Positions 15,695 to 22,953 of a DNA stretch of 34,215 nt are shown one piece after another (the stretch's first letter is position 1; the number at the start of each line of letters is the position of its first letter). The notes below the pieces were generated by a model. It was not told the origin of the DNA. It ran no database searches and saw nothing but the letters and a program-made list of their open reading frames with translations. Source of the DNA: Alphaproteobacteria bacterium (GTDB taxonomy: Bacteria; Pseudomonadota; Alphaproteobacteria; Micropepsales; Micropepsaceae); contig JABFRX010000157.1 of the NCBI GenBank assembly GCA_013140995.1, forward strand, positions 1 through 34,215, in the 5' to 3' direction. The translations under genes were made by a program, and so were the position numbers.

Positions 15695-16099
15695 TTAAGC
15701 GTCGCGCGGTTCCGCCGCCACGCGCGCGAACACCGCCAAAAGCTGATCGCGGGTCGCTCGCGCGGCAATGCCGCCCACCACCTCGTCTTGCGTCCATATC
15801 CACGAGCGAGCGGGATCGTCGCGCATCGCCCATCTCGGAAACAGACGCTCGGCTGCCGGCGCGCAAAACCGGCGATGGATATCGAGATGACGATCGTCGC
15901 GCGCGATGCGCGAGTACGCCGCTTCGACAGCGCGCTCCGAACCCTCGAGCAACTGAAGATAGATGTCCGCGCGGCAGATGAGTGCGCCGGTAATATCGTC
16001 GCGCGTATTGTTAGCGCGCGCACTCATCAAGATGCCATTCAGCATCCCATCGTCGAACCCAAACGGGCGCGAGGCATAAACGAGTTGAAACAGGTTCAT
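15695..16099 (-). CDS. Short BLUF-domain blue-light sensor
   Basis: A 134-residue protein made of little more than a BLUF domain, which binds FAD and senses blue light. The photochemically important residues are all there: Tyr8 (LVYASR), Asn31 (ANNTRDDITG), Gln49 in YLQLLEG, and Trp90/Met92 in FPRWAM. About 35 residues after the core form a helical cap, as in other short BLUF proteins that signal by binding partner proteins. No output domain (EAL, GGDEF or cyclase) is fused. The gene lies between the MarR operon and the Old Yellow Enzyme gene, which points the other way. No clear ribosome-binding site precedes the ATG. Confidence 0.92.
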   Translation of the reverse strand: MNLFQLVYASRPFGFDDGMLNGILMSARANNTRDDITGALICRADIYLQLLEGSERAVEAAYSRIARDDRHLDIHRRFCAPAAERLFPRWAMRDDPARSWIWTQDEVVGGIAARATRDQLLAVFARVAAEPRDA

Positions 16100-16179
16100 A
16101 AAGTCGTGCTTCCAGCGCCTGAGAAAGACGCTAGGCCTTAGTCAGGGGCGAGTCGAGCAACAATGCGGTTTGTGAGCCC

Positions 16180-16647
16180 CTACTCCCGCCCCTTGGTATC
16201 CATCCACACCTTCAACCTGTCCAGCTGCCGCGCGAGCGCCTCCATCTCCGCGTCGTCCCAGCCGGAGAACACTTCAGCGAATTGCGGGATGAATGCGGCA
16301 ATCGCGCGCGAATGAGTCTCCAACCCCTTGGGCGTAACAGTCAGTAGCTTTGATCTCCCGTCCCCAGGGGCTGGGTCGGCCTTCAGCAATTTGCGCGCGA
16401 CGAGCTTCTGCACCGTCTTCGTCACGCCAGGCTGCGGCTGTTGCAGCGCGGCGGCGACGCCGGTCACCGTCTTTGTTTCCTGTGGCCGGTGACTGAAGTG
16501 ATTCAGCATCACGAACTGCGGAAGCGGCAGTTTGAGCTCGTCGAGTGCGCGGCCCGCGCGCGTTTGCGCCAGCTGATCGATGATGCCGATCCAGTTGAAG
16601 ATGCGCCAGCCGAGCGCGGCTTGAGCTTCCGTGGGTCGTGTTGCCAT
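16180..16647 (-). CDS. MarR-family transcriptional regulator
   Basis: A 155-residue winged-helix regulator of the MarR family. The recognition region reads TVTGVAAALQQPQPGVTKTVQKLVARKLL, followed by the wing DPAPGDGRSKLLTVTPKG, both typical. MarR proteins bind as dimers to palindromes and let go on binding phenolics or on oxidation; this one has no cysteine, so oxidation sensing by Cys is unlikely. It is the last gene of a three-gene operon (DUF4386-like membrane protein, nitroreductase-like protein, regulator), starting 15 bases after the preceding stop. The two operators at 18609-18645 are the natural candidates for its binding sites, making the operon self-regulating. Confidence 0.92.
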   Translation of the reverse strand: MATRPTEAQAALGWRIFNWIGIIDQLAQTRAGRALDELKLPLPQFVMLNHFSHRPQETKTVTGVAAALQQPQPGVTKTVQKLVARKLLKADPAPGDGRSKLLTVTPKGLETHSRAIAAFIPQFAEVFSGWDDAEMEALARQLDRLKVWMDTKGRE

Positions 16648-16661
16648 GCGCTATGTATGCG

Positions 16662-17807
16662 TCAACTCCGTATGATCGCGTCAAGAGGGCGCCGCGGCGC
16701 GGGCTCCGCCAGTGCCGCACGGCCGAGCCGGAAGAACATCTGCACGGTCTCGCTCTCCACCGCCCCTACCGCACGTTTATGCTCGGCCAGTAGAGGCAGC
16801 ATCTCCGGAAACTCCTGCAGCGCCTGGCTGAGCGGATGCATCGCCAACCCGAGTTCCGTGGCTTTCAGATTAGCCCGAACATAGGCCGCCCCCGCCGCCA
16901 GCTGCGCGCGACGGTCGTTTGCTGCAGTCACAATCCAGCCGAACGCGCGAACGGCCAACTGCGGATCGATCAGCGTCAAGGCCTGCGCGCGGCCCGACGG
17001 CTCCATCGCGTTTTGCTTCGTGAAGAGCCCGAGCTTGTCCGCCCACCAGAAGAATGGCCCATGCAGCGAAATGCCGTCGCGGTGCTTCGCGATCTCGGGC
17101 CCCGTGATGCGGAACACATCGACGCTTTCCTTGAACGTTGCGTCGTTCTTGACCTCGATATCCCAGGCGCGTTTCGCAATCTGCGCCAACTGCGCGATCT
17201 GCCGCTCGTCAGCCGTCCAGCCGAAGCGCACGGGCAACGCTTGCAACGCACTGCCAATCGCCGCTGCTTCCGATGGCGATACCGCCATTGCATCGAACGC
17301 ATTGCGGTTCGTCCGCCGCTTCAGCACCTGCGCAAGCAGCGGATCGCGTGCAACGGCGGCGTCCGGCACAAACGCGACGCGGCAAACCGGCTGCTCGCCG
17401 ACAGCGTTCTCCGGCCAATCGCCTGCGGGAAACGCTGAAATTTCCGCGCGCAAACCCTGCTCCGCCGAAGCCATCCGCAGCAACTCCAGAAACGCACCGC
17501 ACCCGACGGTGATCTGGCGCGCGAAGGGATCGGTCTGCGGCAACACGCGAGACCGGTCGCAATAAAGTGTCGCCGCACCCGGCTCCTTCAAATCGACGAG
17601 CCACGGTTGCTTGTTGTGCGGGTTCGGCGCGAGCAATGCATAGGACAGCGCCCGCACCCGCGGATCGCGCGCGTTGGGCGCTGGCCCGCGCCAAGCCTCC
17701 ACCGCCACCTCCGGCATCGGATCGCACTGCGTTAGGCCATAGCCGCCGGCCGCCAAAATCACCGCCGAAGTTCCGGCGACACGAAGAAATGTTCTGCGCG
17801 TGGTCAT
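16662..17807 (-). CDS. Tat-exported Acg-type nitroreductase-like protein
   Basis: A 381-residue protein with a twin-arginine signal (MTTRRTFLRVAG) and hydrophobic stretch, so it is probably exported folded with its cofactor. The mature part resembles the Acg group of nitroreductase-fold proteins: SYALLAPNPHNKQPW near residues 55-69 is the usual FMN-contact start, RRTNRNAFD near 188-196 belongs to the second half, and the C-terminal TELGLAMHPLSQALQEFPEM matches the closing motif. Acg proteins are thought to bind or sequester flavin rather than act as ordinary nitroreductases. It lies ten bases downstream of the DUF4386-like membrane protein and upstream of the MarR gene, in one operon. Confidence 0.85.
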   Translation of the reverse strand: MTTRRTFLRVAGTSAVILAAGGYGLTQCDPMPEVAVEAWRGPAPNARDPRVRALSYALLAPNPHNKQPWLVDLKEPGAATLYCDRSRVLPQTDPFARQITVGCGAFLELLRMASAEQGLRAEISAFPAGDWPENAVGEQPVCRVAFVPDAAVARDPLLAQVLKRRTNRNAFDAMAVSPSEAAAIGSALQALPVRFGWTADERQIAQLAQIAKRAWDIEVKNDATFKESVDVFRITGPEIAKHRDGISLHGPFFWWADKLGLFTKQNAMEPSGRAQALTLIDPQLAVRAFGWIVTAANDRRAQLAAGAAYVRANLKATELGLAMHPLSQALQEFPEMLPLLAEHKRAVGAVESETVQMFFRLGRAALAEPAPRRPLDAIIRS

Positions 17808-17817
17808 GTGTGTCGCC

Positions 17818-18597
17818 TCACATCATTGCGGTTGCGGTAAGCCCACCCATCAGCACGGCAAGCGCGAGAGCGGAGAAGATAAAGAACCGCGGCCCCTTGC
17901 CGTCGGCTTGCGTGCGCGCGAGTGAAACGCCACACATCGCAAGCCAGCCGAGCCATGCGGCCGATACCGGAGCCGACAGAAACCCGATCGCCTCAAACGG
18001 CCCGCCCAGCTGTTCCATCGCGCTGACCGCAATTAGCCCACCCAACACCAAGCCCACGAGACCATACGGCCACGCAAATAATGTCCCGCGAAACATGGCG
18101 AGCGAAATCAGCACCGTCCACGCGCCTTGCGCCAAGAAGCCCAAATGCTCGCCCACCACCATTCCGGCGTATCGATTGAGCAAGCCTTCGAGCAACGCGA
18201 CGACGTTTCGCGTCTCATCGCTCCCCGCCGCCGCCATTTGTTCGGCGAGATAGGGCACCGCGATCGGCCAGCGCATGAAACCCATCATCTGAAACGCGCC
18301 GGCAAGTACACCAGCGACCAGCGCCGCGGTCAAAAGCGTACTGCCGCTCCGCGCGAAACTCTGGTGAAACAGTACCGCCAGCATGATCTGCGTCAGCCCC
18401 GACAGCCCCATCATATAGTAGGCGGGCACGATCAGCCCCTGGTTCTGGCGAAACAGCGTCAGCCGTTCCACTGACGAAACACGCAAGATCTCTGGGAACG
18501 AAAACTGATCGGCCAAGATCAAGAACCCCGCCGACAACAGCCCCACATGCACCAAAGCGACGGCGAACGCCGTGCCGTATTCCCGCGTCCGATCCAT
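17818..18597 (-). CDS. DUF4386-like polytopic membrane protein
   Basis: A 259-residue integral membrane protein with about seven hydrophobic helices (for example VGLLSAGFLILADQF, LLTAALVAGVLAGAF and the final FIFSALALAVLMGGL). The pattern resembles DUF4386 family proteins of unknown function; I am not certain of the assignment. The frame stays open upstream to 18750, but I start it at ATG 18597 because GAGG lies five bases before it and the predicted transcription start (about 18616) is downstream of the earlier codons; the longer version would be read through a REP element. It is the first gene of the operon with the nitroreductase-like and MarR genes and sits directly behind the operator-covered promoter. 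Confidence 0.8.
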   Translation of the reverse strand: MDRTREYGTAFAVALVHVGLLSAGFLILADQFSFPEILRVSSVERLTLFRQNQGLIVPAYYMMGLSGLTQIMLAVLFHQSFARSGSTLLTAALVAGVLAGAFQMMGFMRWPIAVPYLAEQMAAAGSDETRNVVALLEGLLNRYAGMVVGEHLGFLAQGAWTVLISLAMFRGTLFAWPYGLVGLVLGGLIAVSAMEQLGGPFEAIGFLSAPVSAAWLGWLAMCGVSLARTQADGKGPRFFIFSALALAVLMGGLTATAMM

Positions 18598-18608
18598 GAT
18601 ATCCTCGT

Positions 18609-18645
18609 ATATTCCTTGGAATGTAATATGCATTCCGTAGAATAT
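18609..18645. promoter_or_regulatory. Two tandem palindromic operators forming a 37-base nested dyad
   Basis: Two near-identical sites, ATTCCTTGGAAT (18611-18622, perfect palindrome) and ATTCCGTAGAAT (18632-18643, one mismatch), have centres 21 bases apart, two helical turns. Together they make a nested symmetry: ATATTC, 3 bases, GGAATG, 7 bases, CATTCC, 3 bases, GAATAT. One site fills the -35/-10 spacer and the other covers the predicted start, so binding would block the promoter. The likely ligand is the MarR protein encoded at the end of the operon (inference). Confidence 0.8.
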
Positions 18646-18651
18646 TGTCAA
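18623..18651 (-). promoter_or_regulatory. Strong sigma-70 promoter of the DUF4386/nitroreductase/marR operon
   Basis: On the minus strand a consensus TTGACA (18651-18646) is followed after exactly 17 bases by TATTAC (18628-18623). The predicted start is near 18616. A strong promoter fully covered by a palindromic operator is typical of genes kept off until an inducer arrives. Confidence 0.8.
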
Positions 18652-18695
18652 GGCAGTGGCAAATGCGCCGTGTCCACACCAAAAAAAGCCGTCAA

Positions 18696-18722
18696 GGCCG
18701 GGCTTGACCCGGCCACCCAGGG
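18696..18722 (+). repeat. REP-like palindromic element, left copy
   Basis: A 27-base unit whose first part is itself a palindrome (GGCCGGG, five-base CTTGA loop, CCCGGCC) followed by ACCCAGGG. It is the exact reverse complement of 18810-18836. Elements of this kind (CCGGGTCAAGCCCGGCC cores) are scattered between genes in many alphaproteobacteria. Confidence 0.85.
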
Positions 18723-18809
18723 CAACGAGTACGGTTTCGTCGCCGATCAAACGAATGCCTGATTTCTATTGAGTCTTGGAATAGCCAGTTCGAGCGTCAG
18801 TGGTTGCGA

Positions 18810-18836
18810 CCCTGGGTGGCCGGGTCAAGCCCGGCC
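18810..18836 (-). repeat. REP-like palindromic element, right copy
   Basis: Perfect inverted copy of 18696-18722, 87 bases away. The two could pair into one long hairpin in RNA from either strand, or each could fold alone. The pair sits between the divergent MarR-operon promoter and sspB; the 87 bases between hold nothing I recognise. Confidence 0.85.
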
Positions 18837-18861
18837 ATGACGAGTTTGGAGGTAGATAGCC

Positions 18862-19398
18862 ATGTACTATGCCGCCTTGCGGACTCGCGTGGCCCGGCGC
18901 TACACCTTGCCCATGTCCAAGGATTTCATCGGCTACCAGGCGCTTGTGGACAAGGCGCTGCGTGGCGTTGTGCGTGATGCGCTGACCCATGCCGCCAAGG
19001 GCGGCATCATGGGTGGGCATCACTTCAACATCGTGTTCGCAACCACGATGCCCGGCGTCGAGATTCCCGATTTCCTCCTCGAAAGGTATCCGGAGGCGAT
19101 GAAGATCGTCCTGCAGCACCAATATGCGAACCTGACCGTCGGCCCCGACACGTTCGAAGTGACGCTGACGTTCAACAAGGTACCGGCGACGATCGTGGTG
19201 CCGTACACCGCCGTGGTCGCGTTCGAAGACCCGTCGCAGAAATTCCAGCTGGGCTTCCAGATGGCGATGCCGGCGCCGAAGCCGGGCTTACCCGCGCCGA
19301 AAGAACTGCCACTACCCGCCGACACGCCAAAGACCGAACCCGCCCCGAAACCGGAAACAGGCGAGGTCGTGAGCCTCGACAAGTTCCGCAAGAAGTGA
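18862..19398 (+). CDS. sspB: SspB-family ClpXP adaptor
   Basis: An SspB homologue of alphaproteobacterial type. SspB binds ssrA-tagged proteins and delivers them to the ClpXP protease. The folded domain spans roughly [20 protein letters not shown] to [13 protein letters not shown], with [13 protein letters not shown] in the middle, which is strongly conserved. A Pro/Ala-rich linker ([20 protein letters not shown]) leads to the C-terminal [10 protein letters not shown], the motif that docks on the ClpX zinc-binding domain. Start: GGAGG nine bases before ATG 18862 supports 178 residues, but the family usually begins near MSKDFIGYQ (ATG 18913, no clear ribosome site), so the first 17 residues are uncertain. 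fumC follows ten bases later. Confidence 0.93.
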   Translation: MYYAALRTRVARRYTLPMSKDFIGYQALVDKALRGVVRDALTHAAKGGIMGGHHFNIVFATTMPGVEIPDFLLERYPEAMKIVLQHQYANLTVGPDTFEVTLTFNKVPATIVVPYTAVVAFEDPSQKFQLGFQMAMPAPKPGLPAPKELPLPADTPKTEPAPKPETGEVVSLDKFRKK

Positions 19399-19408
19399 CC
19401 CGACACGA

Positions 19409-20797
19409 ATGACCACGCGCACCGAAGCCGACACGTTCGGCCCTATCGCCGTTCCGGCTGCCATGTATTGGGGTGCACAAACGCAGCGCTCGCTCGATAA
19501 CTTCAAAATCTCCGGCGAGCGTATGCCGGCGGCACTGGTGCACGCGTTCGGTATCGTGAAGAAGGCGGCGGCGATCGCGAACGTCGCTCTAAAAGACCTC
19601 GACCCGAAACTCGGCGACGCGATTGCAAAGGCGGCCGACGAGGTGATCGCCGGCAAACTCGACGATCACTTCCCGCTCGTCGTGTGGCAAACCGGCTCCG
19701 GCACGCAGACGAACATGAACGCAAACGAGGTCATCTCGAACCGCGCGATCGAAATGCTGGGCGGCGAGATGGGCTCGAAGAAGCCCGTGCATCCGAACGA
19801 CCACGTGAACCGCGGCCAATCGTCGAACGACTGCTTTCCGACCGCGATGCATATCGCAACCGTGCTGGAGGTGCATCGGCGTTTGATGCCGGGCCTGCGC
19901 CGCCTGCATGGCGCGCTGCTCACGAAGACGCACGACTTCGCGAAAATTATCAAGATCGGCCGCACGCATTTGCAAGACGCAACGCCGATCACGCTCGGCC
20001 AAGAATTCTCAGGCTACGCCCGTCAAGTGGAGCTCGGCATCGAGCGCGTGGTGACCGCCCTTCCGCGGCTCTACCCGCTCGCGCAAGGCGGTACCGCCGT
20101 CGGCACGGGGCTGAATGCACTGCCCGGTTTCGCCGAACGGTTTGCCGACGAAGTGTCGAAGATCACGGGGTATCCGTTCACGAGTGCTACGAACAAGTTC
20201 GAGGCGCTGGCCGCACACGACGCACTGGTCGAATTTTCCGGCGTGCTGAACACGCTCGCGGCGTCGCTGTTCAAAATCGCGAACGATATCCGCTTGCTGG
20301 GCTCTGGCCCGCGTTCGGGCCTCGGCGAACTGATCTTGCCGGAGAACGAACCCGGCTCATCGATCATGCCGGGCAAAGTGAATCCGACGCAGGCCGAGGC
20401 GCTGACGATGGCTTGCACGCAAGTGATGGGAAACAACGTGACCGTCACAATCGCGGGCAGTCAGGGCCATATGGAGCTCAACGTCTTCAAGCCGGTGATC
20501 ATCCAAAACGTACTGCAGTCGATCCGCCTGATCGGCGATGCGGCGGTGAGCTTCACCGACCATTGCGTGGCCGGCATCGAGCCGAACCTGAAACACATCG
20601 ACGAACTCATGCGCCGCTCGCTGATGCTGGTCACCGCGCTTGCCCCCAAGGTTGGCTACGACAACGCCGCCAAGATCGCGAAAACCGCTCACAAAAACGG
20701 CACAACGCTCAAAGAAGAAGCCGTCAAGGCGGGGCTGATCACGGCCGAAGAATTCGACCGGATCGTGCGCCCGGAAGACATGATCGGGACGAAGTAA
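19409..20797 (+). CDS. fumC: Class II fumarate hydratase
   Basis: A 462-residue iron-independent fumarase, converting fumarate to malate in the TCA cycle. It belongs to the aspartase/fumarase superfamily: the signature [11 protein letters not shown] lies at about residues 316-326, with the substrate-binding blocks [14 protein letters not shown] and [16 protein letters not shown] further upstream. Length equals that of E. coli FumC within a few residues. The start is ten bases after sspB, with no clear ribosome-binding site of its own, so coupling to sspB is likely. Proximity of fumC to sspB, DUF4169 and ribbon-helix-helix genes recurs in alphaproteobacteria. Confidence 0.97.
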   Translation: MTTRTEADTFGPIAVPAAMYWGAQTQRSLDNFKISGERMPAALVHAFGIVKKAAAIANVALKDLDPKLGDAIAKAADEVIAGKLDDHFPLVVWQTGSGTQTNMNANEVISNRAIEMLGGEMGSKKPVHPNDHVNRGQSSNDCFPTAMHIATVLEVHRRLMPGLRRLHGALLTKTHDFAKIIKIGRTHLQDATPITLGQEFSGYARQVELGIERVVTALPRLYPLAQGGTAVGTGLNALPGFAERFADEVSKITGYPFTSATNKFEALAAHDALVEFSGVLNTLAASLFKIANDIRLLGSGPRSGLGELILPENEPGSSIMPGKVNPTQAEALTMACTQVMGNNVTVTIAGSQGHMELNVFKPVIIQNVLQSIRLIGDAAVSFTDHCVAGIEPNLKHIDELMRRSLMLVTALAPKVGYDNAAKIAKTAHKNGTTLKEEAVKAGLITAEEFDRIVRPEDMIGTK

Positions 20798-20890
20798 CCA
20801 ATCTTATCCAGAACCCTGCCGCGCAAGCCGGATGACGGCCCAAGCGCAGTCCGCTAGAGAACCCGCGCTACCTAAAGGGGTTGTCGGGCA

Positions 20891-21535
20891 ATGCTAGGCT
20901 GGTTCCAAAAAATCATGCCGCGCGAAGAGCGCTTCTTCGACATGTTCGAGCGGCATGCCGGATGCCTGAAGGACGGCGCAAACGCGTTGCGCGCGATGCT
21001 CGAGGGCGGCCCGAAGACGCCTGAGTTCTGTGCCAAGATCGCCGAACACGAACACCAGGCGGACCTGATCACCGAAGAAGTGATGCAGGCGATCCGCCGC
21101 AGCTTCATCACCCCGTTCGACCGCGGCGACATCCGCGGCCTGATCACATCGATGGACGACGCGATCGATCAGATGAACAAGACCGCCAAGGCGGTCTCGC
21201 TGTTCGACGTCGAAAAGTTCGAACCGCAGATGCGCCAGATCGGCGACCTCATCATCAAGACCGCGGCACTCACCGGCGAAGCGGTGCCGCTCTTGCGCGC
21301 GCTCGCCACCAACGCGCCGCGCCTCAACGTCATCACCGCGGAAATCGTGCACCTTGAAGAGCAAACCGACCAAGTCTGTCTCGAAGGCCTAAAGGCGCTG
21401 CTTCACGGCCCCGCCAAGAACGACGCGCTCGTCTACATCAAAGGTTCCGAGATCTACGACCATCTGGAGAAGGTCGCCGACTGCTTCCAGGATGTCGCGA
21501 ACCGCATTTCCGGCCTCGTCATCGAGCACCTGTAA
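20891..21535 (+). CDS. DUF47 (PhoU-like) phosphate-transport accessory protein
   Basis: A 214-residue all-helical protein of the DUF47/PhoU-like family. These are cytosolic regulators almost always encoded next to a Pit-type phosphate transporter, as here (pit starts four bases after the stop). Recognisable parts are WFQKIMPREERFFDMFERHA at the N-terminus, FITPFDRGDIRGLITSMDDA in the middle (metal-binding acidic cluster) and EIYDHLEKVADCFQDVANRI near the end. An AAGGGG lies upstream of the ATG. It probably adjusts Pit activity to phosphate status; the mechanism is not established. Confidence 0.93.
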   Translation: MLGWFQKIMPREERFFDMFERHAGCLKDGANALRAMLEGGPKTPEFCAKIAEHEHQADLITEEVMQAIRRSFITPFDRGDIRGLITSMDDAIDQMNKTAKAVSLFDVEKFEPQMRQIGDLIIKTAALTGEAVPLLRALATNAPRLNVITAEIVHLEEQTDQVCLEGLKALLHGPAKNDALVYIKGSEIYDHLEKVADCFQDVANRISGLVIEHL

Positions 21536-21539
21536 CGCC

Positions 21540-22544
21540 ATGGAAATCGGCGGGGTCGAACTCGTACTCATCTTCCTGATCATCGTCGCGCTGGCCTTCG
21601 ACTTCTTGAACGGCCTGCACGATGCGGCGAACTCGATCGCGACAATCGTCTCCACACGGGTGCTGAAGCCGCAATACGCCGTCGCTTGGGCCGCGTTCTT
21701 CAACTTCGTCGCGTTCTTCGTCTTCGGCGTTGCGGTGGCAAAGACAGTAGGCTCCGGCATCGTCTCGCCCGCCTTGATCGACGATGCGGTGATCTTCGGC
21801 GCGCTGTCGGGCGCGATCGTTTGGAACGTCGTGACCTGGCTGGCTGGCATCCCCTCCTCCAGCTCGCACGCCTTGATCGGCGGCATCGTCGGCGCGGGCG
21901 TCGCCAAAGGCGGGATTGACGCCGTGCTCTGGAGCGGTCTGACCAAGACAGTCGTGGCGATCGCGGGTTCGCCGCTGACCGGCGTCGCTTTGGCGCTGCT
22001 GATGGTCCTCGCCGTGACGTGGACCTTCGTGCGTGCGACGCCGGCCTTCGCCGATGCAACGTTCCGCAAGCTGCAATTCGTATCGGCGTCGCTCTACTCG
22101 CTCGGCCACGGCGGCAACGACGCGCAGAAGACGATGGGCATCATCGCGGCACTGCTCTATTCGCACGGCATGCTCGGCGGCGAGTTCCACATCCCGCTAT
22201 GGGTCGCGATCTCTTGCTACGCGGTTATGGGCTTAGGGACACTGTTCGGCGGCTGGCGCATCGTGCACACGATGGGCTCGAAGATCACGAAGCTGACGCC
22301 GATGCAGGGATTCTGCGCCGAGACCGCGGGCGCTATCACGCTGTTCGGCGCGACGTCGCTCGGCATCCCGGTTTCCACTACGCACACGATTACCGGCGCC
22401 ATCATCGGCGTCGGAGCGTCGCGCCGCGCATCCGCCGTACGCTGGGGCATCGCGCGCGGTATCGTGATAGCATGGATCATCACAATCCCGGCCTCCGCAT
22501 TCATCGCGGCCGTCGCCTATTGGCTCGCCTCGTTCGTGCTCTGA
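21540..22544 (+). CDS. pit: Pit-family inorganic phosphate transporter
   Basis: A 334-residue membrane protein with about ten helices, the low-affinity proton-coupled transporter for metal-phosphate complexes. The duplicated family signature appears as FDFLNGLHDAANSIAT near residue 20 and YSLGHGGNDAQKTMG in the second half. SSSSHALIGGIVGAG and PVSTTHTITGAIIGVG are the matching inverted repeats that form the transport core. I start it at ATG 21540, four bases past the DUF47 stop; an upstream ATG at 21492 lies inside DUF47. The stop overlaps the next gene's ATG by one base. Confidence 0.95.
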   Translation: MEIGGVELVLIFLIIVALAFDFLNGLHDAANSIATIVSTRVLKPQYAVAWAAFFNFVAFFVFGVAVAKTVGSGIVSPALIDDAVIFGALSGAIVWNVVTWLAGIPSSSSHALIGGIVGAGVAKGGIDAVLWSGLTKTVVAIAGSPLTGVALALLMVLAVTWTFVRATPAFADATFRKLQFVSASLYSLGHGGNDAQKTMGIIAALLYSHGMLGGEFHIPLWVAISCYAVMGLGTLFGGWRIVHTMGSKITKLTPMQGFCAETAGAITLFGATSLGIPVSTTHTITGAIIGVGASRRASAVRWGIARGIVIAWIITIPASAFIAAVAYWLASFVL

Positions 22545-22765
22545 TGCCAGTCAAGAAGCTCAAGCGCTCCGTCACGATCTCCGGCCACCGGACGAGCGTC
22601 TCGCTGGAGGCGGAATTCTGGCAGGCCTTGACCGAAATCGCCGCGGAATTGAAGCGCCCGCTCGCCAAGCTGATCGACGAGATCGACAAACGCGACGGAC
22701 GCGGTAACAATCTCTCCAGCGCCTTACGGGTCTTCGTCTTGGCGCACTATAGAAAGAAGCAGTGA
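22544..22765 (+). CDS. Ribbon-helix-helix domain protein
   Basis: A 73-residue protein of the small alphaproteobacterial ribbon-helix-helix family. The strand LKRSVTISGHRTSVSLEAEFW is followed by helices LTEIAAELKRPLAKLIDEID and NNLSSALRVFVLAHYR. Such proteins usually bind DNA as dimers, though the targets of this family are not known. It overlaps pit by one base (TGATG) and overlaps the next small gene, so it is translated within the pit operon. The same pair (this protein plus DUF4169) is widespread in the class, usually near fumC or sspB. Confidence 0.85.
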   Translation: MPVKKLKRSVTISGHRTSVSLEAEFWQALTEIAAELKRPLAKLIDEIDKRDGRGNNLSSALRVFVLAHYRKKQ

Positions 22766-22953
22766 TGGGCGACGTCGTAAACCTGAACCGCGCGCGCAAG
22801 GCACGCGCGAAGACGCAAGCCGAAAAGACCGCAGCGAACAACCGCGTCAAACACGGCACGCCGAAACATTTGCGCCAGAAAGGCGACGCCGAGCGCAAAC
22901 GCACCGAGGCCGAAATCGACGGCAAGCGCCTCGACGACGACACGAATGACTGA
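22765..22953 (+). CDS. DUF4169 family small basic protein
   Basis: A 62-residue, highly charged protein beginning MGDVVNLNRARKARAKTQAE, the signature of DUF4169. The rest is a single long Lys/Arg/Glu-rich helix ending KRLDDDTND. No function is known. The ATG at 22765 overlaps the preceding stop by one base; GTG at 22762 is an alternative adding one residue. The end overlaps the CoA-transferase start by eight bases. Confidence 0.85.
   Translation: MGDVVNLNRARKARAKTQAEKTAANNRVKHGTPKHLRQKGDAERKRTEAEIDGKRLDDDTND

Noticed and set aside
18598-18750. Longer N-terminus for the DUF4386-like protein, starting at 18750
   Set aside because: It would be translated through a REP element and upstream of the predicted transcription start; GAGG five bases before 18597 supports the shorter form.
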